A stretch of DNA of 64,000 nt from Nothopassalora personata. Its lineage: Eukaryota; Ascomycota; Dothideomycetes; Mycosphaerellales; Mycosphaerellaceae. Both the position numbers and the translations under genes were made by a program. This document shows positions 23,946-35,300 of the stretch, one piece after another. The notes beneath the pieces are model-generated. The model was not told the DNA's origin. It saw only the letters and a program-made list of their open reading frames with translations, and did not search any database. How positions within the stretch are numbered: the first letter of the stretch is position 1; each line of letters opens with the position of its first letter. The stretch covers positions 1,240,001 to 1,304,000 of the forward strand of contig CM066288.1 of NCBI GenBank assembly GCA_033816765.1. The letters are read 5' to 3'.

Positions 23946-25095
23946 CCCTTCGTTATAATCTATATACGCTATAGAGCCCGATCGCGACGTATACGATAGC
24001 GAGTCGCCTACGCCGCCCCTAAGCCCTAGAGTATAGTAGTAGGCGCGTCGTATAGCCTTAGTTACGAGAAGAGAGGCCTTACGGGCTAAGATTAAAGAGT
24101 AAGAGATATAGCGGGAGATCGAGCGGCTAGAGATCTTACGCGCTATAAGCGTACCGCCTCTAGAGCGTATAGGAGGGAGGAGAGAAGATTACCTCCCTAC
24201 TATAACCCCTACCTCTGTCTCTATAACTACTAACGATAATATTATAGTACGAGGCGCGGCCGTAGCGTATACGACGCGACCGCGCCTAAAAGAGCCGACG
24301 CCTTTTAGAGGGGATTCGATAAGGAAGGTAAGGGTATTCCTTCTGGAGCTCTTACTTATCTTCGCCCTCTTAGGCACTATATACGCGATAGACGAATTAA
24401 AGGTCCTATGTAGGGTTATATACCTTAGCGGAGAGGTAAGCGAGCGATAGTATACTAACTATAGCGCCGTTAACCTTATAGGGTATATATACTAGGACTT
24501 TAAGGAGTTCTACCGAGACGTATACGGCGATCCTATAAATCGCGTACTTAACGTTATATTAGAGCACGAGGTTACGAAATAGAAGGATAACTAGATAGCG
24601 CGGTAATTCGCGACTAAGCTAGATGTTATAGAGGACTAGTTAGGTAACTACTCGGAAGCGTAACGTATACGGCACCTACTAGCGAAGCTTACGCCTCGCT
24701 TACGGTCTGCTATCGTTAGCTACTATAATATCCCTACGACTAGAGAAGACCTAGTAGTCCTAGCCTCGCGTATCGAAAGCACCGAGCGCCGAGGTAGTAG
24801 CGGAGGGCACGACCGCGGGTAGTATGTACGTCGTAAGCGTAAAGCTAAGGGCGTACATAAGCGGGCCGATTGCCTAAAGTAATAGAAGTAGAGTTAAGTA
24901 CCGGGCGCCTCGGGTACGAGTTAGTAGCGAGACGCCGGTAGCTCGTCTTTAACTAGCTAGAAGTCGAAAGTAGAGTACTACGGCTACGGTAGGAAGGGTT
25001 ACTATAAGACGGAGTGCCGGAATAGACACCTATAGAAAGACCGCGACGCGTAAGCGGTTCGTAGGGTAGAAACTATCGAGGCTTTAACTAAGAAG
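23946..25095 (+). pseudogene. X gag, RIP-inactivated
   Basis: Similar to Y gag. The PFRGDSI region lies near 24302-24322, and a decayed zinc knuckle reads YGYGRKGYYKTEC at about 24978-25016 (family CX2CX4HX4C; two Cys and the His now Tyr). The frame is interrupted at 25096 by Z1 and resumes at 40344. Confidence 0.7.
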
Positions 25096-25256
25096 TGTAA
25101 CGGCCTATAGCCGCACGACGAGTGAACGTAGCGCGTTACGTAACCGGGCCCGGGCCGACCCGCGTGCCTCGGCTTATATATCTACTTCGCGTACCTCGCG
25201 CTCCTCTTAGATACCTCGTCTAATAACTTCGTACTACCTAAGTAGGTACCCTTACA
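25096..25256 (+). repeat. Z1 5' LTR
   Basis: 161 bp. It has a TATATA stretch near 25175-25182 that may be the TATA box. GTCTAATAA at 25218-25226 pairs with the primer site. Confidence 0.92.
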
Positions 25257-25258
25257 CT

Positions 25259-25267
25259 TTATTAGAC
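25259..25267 (+). promoter_or_regulatory. Z1 primer-binding site, self-priming type
   Basis: TTATTAGAC, 2 nt after the LTR. Exact complement of GTCTAATAA in the LTR. Confidence 0.6.
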
Positions 25268-25564
25268 CTTTCTTTTCCGTAGATAAGCTACGAAGGATCT
25301 ACGAAGGGTAGATTAAGTCCAATAAACGCGATAAGCGCGTTAAGTCTACCGGTAGTATAACTCTGAGAAAAAAGTACGATAGATAAACGCACTTAAGTTA
25401 AGTTAACCCTAAGTTAATAAGTTAATAAGATAGTACGCGGTAACGGCGGCCGCTAGTCATTACTAGCGCTACGACTAGCGGTCTAACGCGAGTCGGTGCT
25501 TAACATATAGACTTAAAGTCGCAATACGACGTAAGAATAAGAATAAGAACGCCTTTAGTAAAAG
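25268..25564 (+). other. Z1 leader
   Basis: About 300 bp between primer site and gag ATG. RIP-altered; no gene seen. Confidence 0.5.
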
Positions 25565-27682
25565 ATGATTAACCTCGGTAAACTAGTTACCGAACTATAG
25601 GCGTACCTTAACCTAAGCGACTTCCTACACGACGACGAGATTATCGAGGAGGAAGGTAAGGAGGCTATAGTAGCAGTAGACTACACAGACGACGTAGTAA
25701 TAGATAAAGGTAAAGAGGGGAATAAAGAGGCATAAGTCGCGAAGACCTATCGAGTAACACTTAAGTCGCTAACCTAACTCGACATCGCTACTTTCGAGAA
25801 GTTGTACGGTAGCGACGTGTCTACACCTCCCGCAATCTACTTCATCCTACGCCGTAGCGAAGAGGAGTACCGTAATGTCTCTAACCTCGCCGAGCTATTA
25901 TATAAGAGCTATTACGAGAATTAAGAGTATAGAGAAAGGTTATAGAAGGAGCTTAACGATACGAAGAAGTAAGTAGTAGACCTAGATAAGCTACTTAAGA
26001 CGTTAAACGCTTAGTAGAACGACCTCCGTAAGGACTTAGCTAAAGTTATAGTAGAACGTAACACTACTATTAATAACCTTAACCCGGTTACTTAAGTACG
26101 CGATGCGGCGTCGTTAGAGCGTAACATAGCCGTCGTAGAGCGTAACATAGCCGTTATAGAACGTAACACCGCCGTTACTAAACGCGACTCTACTACCTAA
26201 GATCTTAGTACTACTTAGATCGAGCTAGCTACCCTTAAGGTACTACTAGTTCCTATAGACGCCGAGAAGTCCTATATATAGGCGAAGTAAGCTATAATCT
26301 AGGTTAAGGAACGCGAAGCCCGCATCGAAGACCTTTAACGCGAAGTAGACAACTACGAGGAGGCCGTCGGAAATTATAAGTATAACCTCTAAGCTCTACG
26401 TAACGTACACGCTAAGGAACTAGAGGCCGCTAAATAACGTGGCCGCATAGAGGAGAGAGGTAAGGATCGCCGATCTTTACTATTACGATCCATCTTACGC
26501 CGCCGCGTAGGTCGTGAACTATTACCTCCTAAGGACTAGGGTCGAGCCAGAGCTAATAAGTAACTAAGTAGTAGAGACTTATCCGACGAGTTAAGTAACG
26601 AGTTTAAGAAGAAGAAGGATAGGGCTAGTAAGTAGCGTAAGAGTAGGAAGCCGAGATACGACCTAGACTCTAGCAATAGTAGTAGTAGCGACGAGTCCTC
26701 CGATAACGACCGCCGTACCCGCCGCCGTAAGTCTAAGAAGACTAAGAAGGCTAAGATCGACTTTAACAACATCCTCGACATCGATAAGTCTCTCGACCGC
26801 CCGTAGAAGACTAATCGTAGCGTAGATGGACCTAAGCACAAGTTCTAAGGCGACCTTAGTAAGGAGGGCGACTTAAAGGGACCCTTACTCGAGAAGTGGC
26901 TAAGTGCCCTAGAGACTAAGATCTCTACTACTACCTTCCGCGATAAGGATGTAGTCCTTAAGTCTATTCTCGACTACACCGACGGTAGTGCCTAGGCACT
27001 ACTTAATCCGAAAGTCCCGTCTATCGTAGGCATTATAAGCGGAAGCGAGCGCCTATACTTATTAGTTAATAAGATAATGAAGTCCCTAATCGAGTAGTAC
27101 GGCGACCGTAACCTAGTCGGCCGGGCTCGCGACTACATATTAGTACTAAAGTAACTAGAAGAGAGTTCTAAGGATTCCTTCGCTAAGCTCTACCGCGAGT
27201 AGCGCCGCTATGCTAACCTAATGCGCATAACCGGTAAGGATGCTATAGATAACCTAATACGTAAGCTTAACTACCGCTACCTAATCCGCTATTAGTAAGC
27301 GAACCCTAAGACCCTTAGCAAAGTAGTCAATGCCCTATTTAAGGCTAAGGAGGATTTTAAGGTCGCTAAGACCCTTTACCTAAAGAAGAAATCTACGGCT
27401 AAGAAGGACAATAAGGATAAGTCTAACGATAAGACTAACGGCACGCTACTATCCGGAGGCTTAGGTAGCGGTTTAAAGCGTAAGGTTAACCGTTTACTAT
27501 AGGACTCCCGCCTATCTAAATTTAAGCACCTTACTCTCCTCGATGATGCCGAGACTAAGCGCTATATAAAGGAGAGACTATGTAAGAAGTGCCGTAAGCT
27601 AGGTTATAAGCTAACTAATAAGGAGTGTAAGCTCTAGGCCTACTAGATGCTACCGCGCCCGACCTAGTCGGAAAAAGCATAG
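25565..27682 (+). pseudogene. Z1 gag, RIP-inactivated
   Basis: Begins ATGATTAACCTCGG, the same start as in Z2 (48114). One frame runs about 2.1 kb, broken only by TAG/TAA codons where I checked. Long Glu/Lys/Arg-rich coiled-coil-like stretches at 25900-26500. Ser/Asp/Arg-rich part at 26640-26800. Capsid-like region at 26900-27400. A zinc knuckle reads CX2CX4YX6C at 27581-27628, with Tyr for His. Ends TAG at 27680-27682. Its layout matches E gag, including the wide zinc-knuckle spacing. Confidence 0.75.
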
Positions 27683-27714
27683 TCTACTCGTTAAGCGTAA
27701 CAACTAGTAGACTA
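27671..27714 (+). promoter_or_regulatory. Z1 gag/pol frameshift region with hairpin
   Basis: Codons GAA AAA GCA TAG end gag, while pol is open in the -1 frame. A 9-bp perfect stem follows: TAGTCTACT (27680-27688) with AGTAGACTA (27706-27714), loop 17 nt. Z2 has the same hairpin with AGTGGACTA on one arm. E has a GTCCACT/AGTGGAC stem at the equal position. Confidence 0.6.
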
Positions 27715-29936
27715 GATACGAACATGTTAATAGGAGATAAGGCTCGAGGAATCGACCTTAGGATATTATCCCATTCCTTACGAATGGTGTATATAGAACA
27801 CAACCCCGTTATTAGTTCATACCTAGTAGTACTATATAGGGCGAATGGAAAGAATGCATTCTCGTTTCTTAATATCGGAGTAAACTCTACCTACGTTAAC
27901 ATCGTATATACGCGAAAGAATAACTTACTACTTACTAAGTTAGACAGCTCATTAGTACTAGGCTTAGCCAATATGTCTATAGTAAAGGAGCTAATTAAAT
28001 ACCGGACTAAGTTTACCTTAGACATTAACGGCTATACCGAGGAGATTATAGGCTAGCTTACTAACCTTAAATATAACATCGTACTAGGACGCCCTTAGCA
28101 CGATAAGTACTAGCTAGGACTGCACTACGAGTCCGGTACAATGACCCTAGACTCGGAACACTATAGGGAGTACTACCTCAAACATAAAGGACCGGCTTAG
28201 GTTTAGTCTATTAACGACTAGAACTAAGCCCCTATCCTTACACGATAGGCATACGAAGAACTCCCTACTACCTATCGATTAGCGTCGGTAGAAGAGGATA
28301 ACGAGGGCGACCTCACTTAGTAGTATACTAGGTAGCTACTCCTAGCCGACGGAGAACTAACTATTAAGCGCATAACTTCACGAGGGCCTAGACTCGTGCG
28401 TAGAGCCGCGAAGCGACGCGAGGATAAGGAATTAAGAACCCTACGCGAAGTCGAAGAACTTAAGGCTACGATAGCCGCGGCCGCTACGTCGTTACCTAAG
28501 TAGGACGAAGTATAGTCGGGGCCCGCCGACATTAAGGAAGTTAATGCCGAATACTTCGTAAGGTTAGCTAAACGAAAGGGTATATAGGTGCATCTAATGT
28601 ACGTATATAACCCTAAGGTAGAACTATCGCGGGGCGGTAACGTACTCGCTACATGTGCCATAACGGCGTACAATATAAGAATAGTAGTAGGCGGTAACTA
28701 TAAGATGTTATCCGATAATAAGACGATCTTAAGGCTAGACGTACGCGCCGCTACCTTCGTGCTAGCATTAGAACGCGTAGCCCTAACGCTACGCTTATAT
28801 AAGATACACGCCGAATTAGATATAGTGAAGTTTATAAAGATTAATAACTAGGAGATCGACCCTAAGGATTACCTAATGCCAACGTATTACGAATACGTAG
28901 ACTACTTCTTAAAGGAGGCCTCGGAAGAGCTACTACCCTATCGACCCGGCATTAATTATGAAATTAAACTAAAACCTAGAGCTATACCGCCCTTTAAGCG
29001 ACCGTACCGCATGTCTAAGTAGGAAGATAAAGTCATTAAGCACTAGATAGACGAATAGCTTGCATAGGGTAAGATTCGAAGGAACGAAGGACGCGCTAAT
29101 GTAGCATTACCGGTACTTATCGTAAAGAAGCCCGGAGGCGGGTTAAGGGTGTACGTAGACTATAGAGTACTTAACGCTCTCACTATTAAGTCGAGATACC
29201 CCATCCCGCTAATATAAGACACGTTAAACTACATCGTAGGTAAGAAGTGGTTTACTAAGCTCGACGTAATAGCGGCGTTCAACCGTATCCGTATCGCTAA
29301 AGGACACGAATGGATGATAGCGTTCACTACTCGCTATAGTTAGTTCGAGTGCCTCGTTATGCCCTTTAGGCTATGTAACGCCCTAGGAACATTCTAGGCA
29401 TATGTAAATAACACGTTAAGAGAGTTTCTCGACGACTTTACCTTAGCTTACCTAGACAATATCCTAATATTTAGCGATACCCTCGAAGAGTATATTAGGT
29501 ATGTAAAGAAAGTGCTTAGACGATGTAGGGACGTAGGCCTATAACTCGACATTAAGAAGTGCGAGTTCCACACCTAGTCGATAAAGTACTTAGGCCTTAT
29601 AATTAGGAAGGATAGCATCTCTATATGTCTAGAGAAAGTGAGAGCAGTATAGGAGTAGGAAACACCTCGTAACGTAATAGATGTCCTAGCTTTTAACGGA
29701 TTCGCCGGCTTCTATCGGCGCTTTATTAAGAACTATAGTAAGATAACGCTACCGCTAACACGACTTACGAAAAAGGACGTTCTATAGGAATGGACGCCGG
29801 AGTACTAAGCCGCATTCGAAGGATTAAAGAAAGCCTTTACCGATACTAAAGGTAAAGTGCTAGTAGTGTTCTAGCATAGTTTAGAAACTATCCTTAAGAC
29901 TAACGCTTTAGACTTCGTTACTATAGTAGTGCTATC
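27683..29936 (+). pseudogene. Z1 pol, left part (protease, RT, start of RNase H)
   Basis: Frame -1 to gag. 27724-28056 is by chance still open (110 codons) and holds the retropepsin-like domain with GVNSTYVNI; the catalytic Asp is Gly/Val here, where E reads DDGANSTYFD. Then a linker, and RT at about 28960-29620 with VDYRVLNAL near 29155 and AYLDNIL near 29449 (family YLDD). Cut by E inside the RNase H start (TDASDYVTxxVLS). Several short open stretches here are shadows. Confidence 0.8.
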
Positions 29937-30129
29937 TGTCACCGTACCGGCGCCCATTCACCTCGATCCGCGCGCACGTGCGTGGGCACCACAAGCGCGC
30001 CGCTGACTAAGCCGCTGACTAATCGGCTTGGCGCTCCCTTAAGTATCTCGCGCTCTCCGCGCCTCTCTTAGATAGCTATCTATTCGACTTGTACCTTATC
30101 CGACCACGTGCTTGCACCTGCTTGTGACA
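29937..30129 (+). repeat. E 5' LTR
   Basis: 193 bp, 6-bp terminal inverted repeat. Contains a 12-bp tandem duplication gccgctgactaa (29999-30022). A start of transcription near 30077 is inferred from the self-primer position; TTAAGTATC about 35 nt upstream could serve as TATA box. Confidence 0.95.
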
Positions 30130-30131
30130 CT

Positions 30132-30141
30132 TCGAATAGAT
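30132..30141 (+). promoter_or_regulatory. E primer-binding site, self-priming type
   Basis: TCGAATAGAT, 2 nt after the LTR. Exact 10-bp complement of ATCTATTCGA at 30078-30087 in the LTR. In Tf1-like elements the first bases of the RNA fold back on the primer site in this way. Confidence 0.65.
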
Positions 30142-30279
30142 CATCACCAACGTGTAGAGAGACACGAGAAGCTGCATTCGGGAGATTGCAGAGAAACCGC
30201 GACAGCACAAGGTGCTGAGATCAGGTGTTGGACTCGACTGAGTCGCACCTTGAAGTAGGTCATAGCTAACACAGCAGCA
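30142..30279 (+). other. E leader
   Basis: 138 bp between primer site and gag start. No gene seen. Confidence 0.6.
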
Positions 30280-32352
30280 ATGGCAAGACCCACCGGCACC
30301 GGCGCGCCAGGCGCAGGCGCAGAGAACACTGACCGACGCGTCCATCGCGCGTCCCTTAGTAGATCATCCTTCTTCACCCTCCCACCTGATCCGCCGGATC
30401 CCAACAGCGCGAACCCAGCCCAGGCGACTCAGACCCAAGGACGAGAAGAGGATATTGTGAACAAGCTCCTCGACGAGAACAACCAGTACCGCAAGCAGCA
30501 TAAGAAAGTGTTCGACCAACTCCAAGAGATTGAAGAGGAGGAAGCCGAAACAGAACTGAACTTGGCTGATCTGTGCGGGCACGAGTTCATCGAGGATGAG
30601 ACAGAAGACGAAGGAGCGGGCACGAGTGCAAGCGCACCTGAGAGGAGGGTTACTATCGACAACTTCCAGGAAGCTTTTGACTCACTGAATGGGCTGAACG
30701 CCGATAAGTTCAAGAAGACGGTCAACGACCACCCTCAAGCGATCCACAAGATCCTGTGCGACATCGAGTCAGACCATCGCCGCACACACAAACTAAATGC
30801 GACACTCGAGATGGCCAACCGCATCAACCTCCGTAAGGCGCAAGATGCAAAGGACCAGATGGACCGACTCGAGGATGCGATTGGTGAGGAACAAGCGGAG
30901 AACACCACTCTCAAGGAGGAAATCACCAAGTTGAAGGAGGAGATCGCAAAGCACGATAACACCATCAACGTCGACCCCGATGAACTTATCCAAGCCAAGG
31001 CTGATACGGCCAAGGCCACGGAAGCTAAGAAGCTGTACCGCACCCAGTGCAAGGCAGCTGAGGCCAAGCTTGTAGCTGCCGAGGAACGCATTGCTGAGCT
31101 CGAGAAGCAAAAGAAGGAACGAGGGCGGTCCAAGGAGAAACAGGACCCACCTCCGCAGAGAACGGAGTCCGAAGAGTCGCTGGAGCGTCGCCAGAATGGC
31201 GGCAAGCCAAACAAGCCTCAGAAGTCCGGCAAGCCCACGAAGAACAACGGAGATCCTGATTCGTCTGACTCTTCGGACGACGAGGATGGTGACAAGGACA
31301 AGAACCGCAAGAACAGTCGCAAGAGCGGTAGTCGCGAGAGGGCTAGTAAGAAGACGGACTCAGATGGCAACCCCATCTCGGCATACACCACATATGATGC
31401 CAACATGACTACCGGCATCAAGTCTTCTACCGAACCGAAGGCCCCTACCAAGTTCGACCCGAAGAGCGACGACATCAAGTTTCAAGAATGGCAGCGTGCT
31501 GCTGAAGCTAAGCTGCAAGCATCCAAGTACCGTACAGTAAAGGACTCCCTTCAAAACGTCCAGAGCTGGCTGAAGAACGGCGCTTGGACATATGTCGACT
31601 CAAAGATTCCTAGTCTCACCAAGTCCACGGATGGCACAACTACCCAGTATGCCTCCGTTGATGAGATGATGGAGGATCTGGCTAAGCGCTACGGCACCCG
31701 CAACGCCCACGCCAACGCCATGACCAAGCTCAACACTCTTCAGCAAGGCGACAAGGAGAAGTTCAGCGACTTCTACCCATCCTTCCGCGAGAACGCCGAC
31801 ATCGTCAATCTGGACAACGGCGCCGAGGAGAAGAAGCTCGAGAAGGACTTCTTACTCCGCAAGCTGAATGCGCGCTACGACAACCGCATTATGAACGAGG
31901 ATACGGCCAAGATGACTCTCGAACAAGTTGTCTCAGCACTGTACGATTACGAGGACAAGTTTGAAGCCTACGACCTTAAGCACGGCAAGACCAGCAACAA
32001 GACCCAAGGTGACAAGAAGAACACCAAGGGTGGCGATGACAAGAAGGATAGCACTTCGAGCGGTGGAGGCAACACGAACACCACTACCAACCCGAATGCT
32101 AAGACCAAGTGGGCTGACCGTCCTCAGCAGTATCAGCACATCCAGCCTCTGGATGCGACTCGAGCCCAAGAATGCATCGACCAGAATCGGTGTCTGAAGT
32201 GCGAAGAAGAGGGACACCGCCGCGTTGACACAGACCAGTGTCCACTGCGCGATGTTGCCCGCCGTCCTTTCGCACCAGGTTACAACCCAAGCAACAACCG
32301 TCGCAATGGTGGTGGCAATGCCAACAACAACGGCGGCGCGGGAAACGCCTAG
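30280..32352 (+). CDS. gag: E Gag polyprotein
   Basis: 690 residues, ATG at 30280, stop TAG at 32350-32352. Gag forms the particle that packages the element RNA in the cytoplasm. Residues about 165-225 are a strong heptad-like coiled coil; 270-365 are Lys/Ser/Asp-rich and probably disordered. About 390-570 is the capsid-like region (retrotransposon gag type, with the KFQEWQRAAEAKL block near its start). A zinc knuckle C638-X2-C641-X4-H646-X7-C654 follows; the last spacing is wider than the usual X4. The C-terminus is Asn/Gly-rich. Pol is in the -1 frame and overlaps the last codons. Codon use and CA/TG content are normal, without RIP damage. The large open frames on the opposite strand are shadows. 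Confidence 0.93.
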   Translation: MARPTGTGAPGAGAENTDRRVHRASLSRSSFFTLPPDPPDPNSANPAQATQTQGREEDIVNKLLDENNQYRKQHKKVFDQLQEIEEEEAETELNLADLCGHEFIEDETEDEGAGTSASAPERRVTIDNFQEAFDSLNGLNADKFKKTVNDHPQAIHKILCDIESDHRRTHKLNATLEMANRINLRKAQDAKDQMDRLEDAIGEEQAENTTLKEEITKLKEEIAKHDNTINVDPDELIQAKADTAKATEAKKLYRTQCKAAEAKLVAAEERIAELEKQKKERGRSKEKQDPPPQRTESEESLERRQNGGKPNKPQKSGKPTKNNGDPDSSDSSDDEDGDKDKNRKNSRKSGSRERASKKTDSDGNPISAYTTYDANMTTGIKSSTEPKAPTKFDPKSDDIKFQEWQRAAEAKLQASKYRTVKDSLQNVQSWLKNGAWTYVDSKIPSLTKSTDGTTTQYASVDEMMEDLAKRYGTRNAHANAMTKLNTLQQGDKEKFSDFYPSFRENADIVNLDNGAEEKKLEKDFLLRKLNARYDNRIMNEDTAKMTLEQVVSALYDYEDKFEAYDLKHGKTSNKTQGDKKNTKGGDDKKDSTSSGGGNTNTTTNPNAKTKWADRPQQYQHIQPLDATRAQECIDQNRCLKCEEEGHRRVDTDQCPLRDVARRPFAPGYNPSNNRRNGGGNANNNGGAGNA

Positions 32353-32382
32353 TCCACTCTGTGAGCGCAACACACAGTGGAC
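32340..32382 (+). promoter_or_regulatory. E gag/pol -1 frameshift site: slippery heptamer and hairpin
   Basis: G GGA AAC at 32340-32346, in the correct phase (X XXY YYZ) two codons before the gag stop. After a 5-nt spacer comes a hairpin: GTCCACT (32352-32358) with AGTGGAC (32376-32382), plus an inner GTG/CAC (32361-32363/32373-32375). Slippage by -1 leads straight into pol. The stem is conserved in Z1 and Z2. Confidence 0.85.
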
Positions 32383-35300
32383 CGCACGAGTCACGAGTAC
32401 AAGAGCATGAACATGAGCAAGGACCTCCTGAGAGAGGCAAGGTTTTGAGCATATCGGCACACTCCCTGCTGGCTGCAAACCACTCTGTAGATGAACACAA
32501 TCCAGTGATAGCTTCTCATTTGGTTATGCCATGCACAGTGAATGGAAAGATCCCTGCTCAAACCTTTCATGATGATGGTGCTAACTCTACGTACTTCGAC
32601 ATCGACTTTGCGCGCAGAAATAACCTTGATATGATACAACTGCCCAACCCCATGGGGCTGATGTTAGCAGACGGCCAACCTGCTAGTGACCTAATCACTC
32701 ACAGAACAACGGCACAGATCCAGATCGGCGACCACGTGGAGACAAGGTCTGGTTACTGCGCATCACTGGAATATGATGTAGTCCTCGGCCGACCCTGGCA
32801 CGACGAGCATCAGCCTGTGTTCCACTATGCGTCAGGAACCATGACTCTGTTCTCAGCCTATTGCCGCGCCAACTGCTTGAGGAGCACTGAACCCGTATGC
32901 GTGCAGTCTATCAACGACAAAGGAACCACGCCGGTGTGCATCCTGCAGACCGAAATGCCAGTGCTCGAACCCTCCAGATCCAACTTCGCTAACTACGTAC
33001 GACCTTACGTAGAGGATGAAGATGAACTCGTCCCAGCTGTGGTTCAGGAGACACACAACACGAAGGCAGCCATGCGGCATGCAGTAGACCTTGAAGAAGA
33101 ACTGGAAGCATCACACCACGCCCGTAAGCCATTACCTGCTGATGGTCCTGACACTCTGAAGCGTCCGGCTCGACACACCAAGAAGGCGCCGAAGCCTATG
33201 CCAGAAGAACCCGAGATCGATATCAAACCCATCACGGCAGAGGCGCTTAGGCGAATGAGTCGCAGGCAAGGCTGTGAAATTCATATGATGTGGATGTTTG
33301 ATCCGAAAGAAGACCTTGACAAACAAGTCGCTCGCGATCCCCTCTCAGCTTGTGCGCTGAAGGCATTCGGCATGCGAGCTAAGCCCGTAAGAGGAGGCAC
33401 GGCTGCGATGTTGGTGGACTCCAACACTCAGGAGAACATGGACAGATTGGAGAAGTCCCCGGGTGATTACACCCAGCGACAACTCAATGCATCTGCCGTG
33501 TCAGCCGACGACTATCAGCGATTCATGAACGGCAAAGACAAAGACCAAGATCCTACCCCTTTGCTGCCGGTTGAATTCCGAGAAATGGCCAGACTGTTCA
33601 GCCGCAAGGAGGCAGACAAGGTGCCACCAAGGAGACCAGGTGTGGACCACGAGATCAAACTGAAGAACGGTCAAACCCCTCCGTTTCGAAGACCATACTC
33701 CTTCTCCGCTCGGGAAAACGAGGTCATTAAAAAATGGGTCGATGACCAGCTCGAAAAAGGCTTCATCCAGCGCAGTGTGTCACCAGCAGCAGCACCTGTT
33801 CTGATAGTAAAGAAACCAGGCGGAGGACTCCGCGTTTGTGTCGACTATCGTGCACTGAACGCGCTGACCACAAAGAGCAGGTACCCAATCCCTCTCTTTC
33901 AGGAAACGCTAGACCGCATTGCAGGCGCGCAATGGTTCACTAAGCTGGATGTCATTGCAGCATTCAACCGTATCCGCATTGCAGCAGGGGATGAATGGAA
34001 AACGGCATTCACTACTAGGTATGGGCAGTTCGAATGCGTGGTTATGCCCTTTGGATTATGCAATGCGCCAGGAACATTCCAATCCTTCATTAACGACACT
34101 CTGAGGGAGTTCTTGGATGACTTCGTATCATGCTACCTGGATGATGCACTTGTATTCAGCAAAACCAGGGAAGAGCACGTCCAACATGTGCTAAAGGTTC
34201 TGAGAAAGCTCGACGCTGCTGGACTGCAGCTCGACATCGACAAGTGCGAGTTCTTCAGACATGAGACCACATATCTTGGCGTGATTATTACGAACGAAGG
34301 CATCAAAATGGATCCAGCCAAGATCGAATGCGTGAAGAACTGGCCTACTCCCGCCAACGTTACCGATATTTTGTCGTTCACGGGGTTTGCCAACTTCTAT
34401 CGGCGGTTCATCAAAGACTTTAGCAAGATCTGTTTGCCCATGACCAAACTCACGCGCAAGAACGTACCATGGGAATGGTCAGAGTCGTGCCAACGAGCAT
34501 TCGACGCGCTGAAACAGGCATTCATCGACGCCCCTACACTGAAGCACTTCTATCCAGGAAGAGAAACGATTCTCGAAACAGATGCCTCGGATTACGTGAC
34601 CGCAGCAGTCCTTTCTCAACGAGATGAGAATGGCGTACTTCATCCGATCGCATACATGTCCAAGAAGATGGATCCGCAACAGTGCAATTACGACATCTAT
34701 GACAAGGAGCTTTTGGCGATCGTACAAGCTTTCGAAGAATGGCGCCCGGAGCTAACCGTCAACGAGTACGGCACTGACGACTACGAGAATCTGCCAGACC
34801 CCGACTCTGCAGAGGACAAGCCTACTCTCGTGTATTCTGATCACAAGAACCTTGAATGGTTCATGAGTACGAAACAGCTTAACCGAAGGCAAGCTAGGTG
34901 GGCCGAGTTCCTGTCCCAATTCTTCTTCAAGATAGTGTACCGACCAGGCGTACAAGGCACGAAGCCGGACAGTCTCACACGGCGCTCACAGGACCTTCCT
35001 GTGCCTGGCGATCTTACTGATCCGCGCAATCAGCAACAACATCAGATATTGCTTGGGCCAGACCGGGTTCTGAATCTGTCCTCCACGAGAGTCCTTAGCG
35101 CCTCCGCCAACGACGTCGTGACTCCGCTCACCACCGCCATCCGAGAATTGTATGCGCAGCCAGAAGCAGAGGAGGCCGTCCAACAACTGGAACGCGATGA
35201 GCCATGCACGCTGCTACGAAAACATCGTATCGACGACCGTCATGCAGTGCCAGTTGGGGGAATGATATACATCAAGAACATCTATGGCGGATACAGCCTG

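Noticed and set aside
25130..25165. GC-rich gggcccgggcc motif in Z LTRs as another copy of the 26-bp palindrome
   Set aside because: Different sequence and arm length; it belongs to the Z LTR and recurs only with it.
26536..28851. Short open frames in Z1 (26536-26841 minus, 28317-28673 minus, 28588-28851 plus) as small genes
   Set aside because: They are shadows or chance-open stretches of RIP-mutated gag and pol; the true frames continue on both sides.
1..29936. A reassigned genetic code in which TAG/TAA code for Gln
   Set aside because: E gag ends at TAG, the host genes use TAA/TGA normally, and the stops appear exactly where CpA/TpG mutation would place them, with TpA excess also outside coding frames. 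RIP explains it.
30735..31214. Minus-strand open frames opposite E gag and pol (also 31933-32478, 35316-35756)
   Set aside because: Biased composition mirrors the coding strand; no start context, motif or conservation in Z1/Z2.
32238..32339. Pol of E starting at GTG 32238 as an independent gene
   Set aside because: The overlap with gag, the in-phase slippery heptamer and the hairpin point to frameshifting; the part before 32340 is only the open -1 frame of gag.
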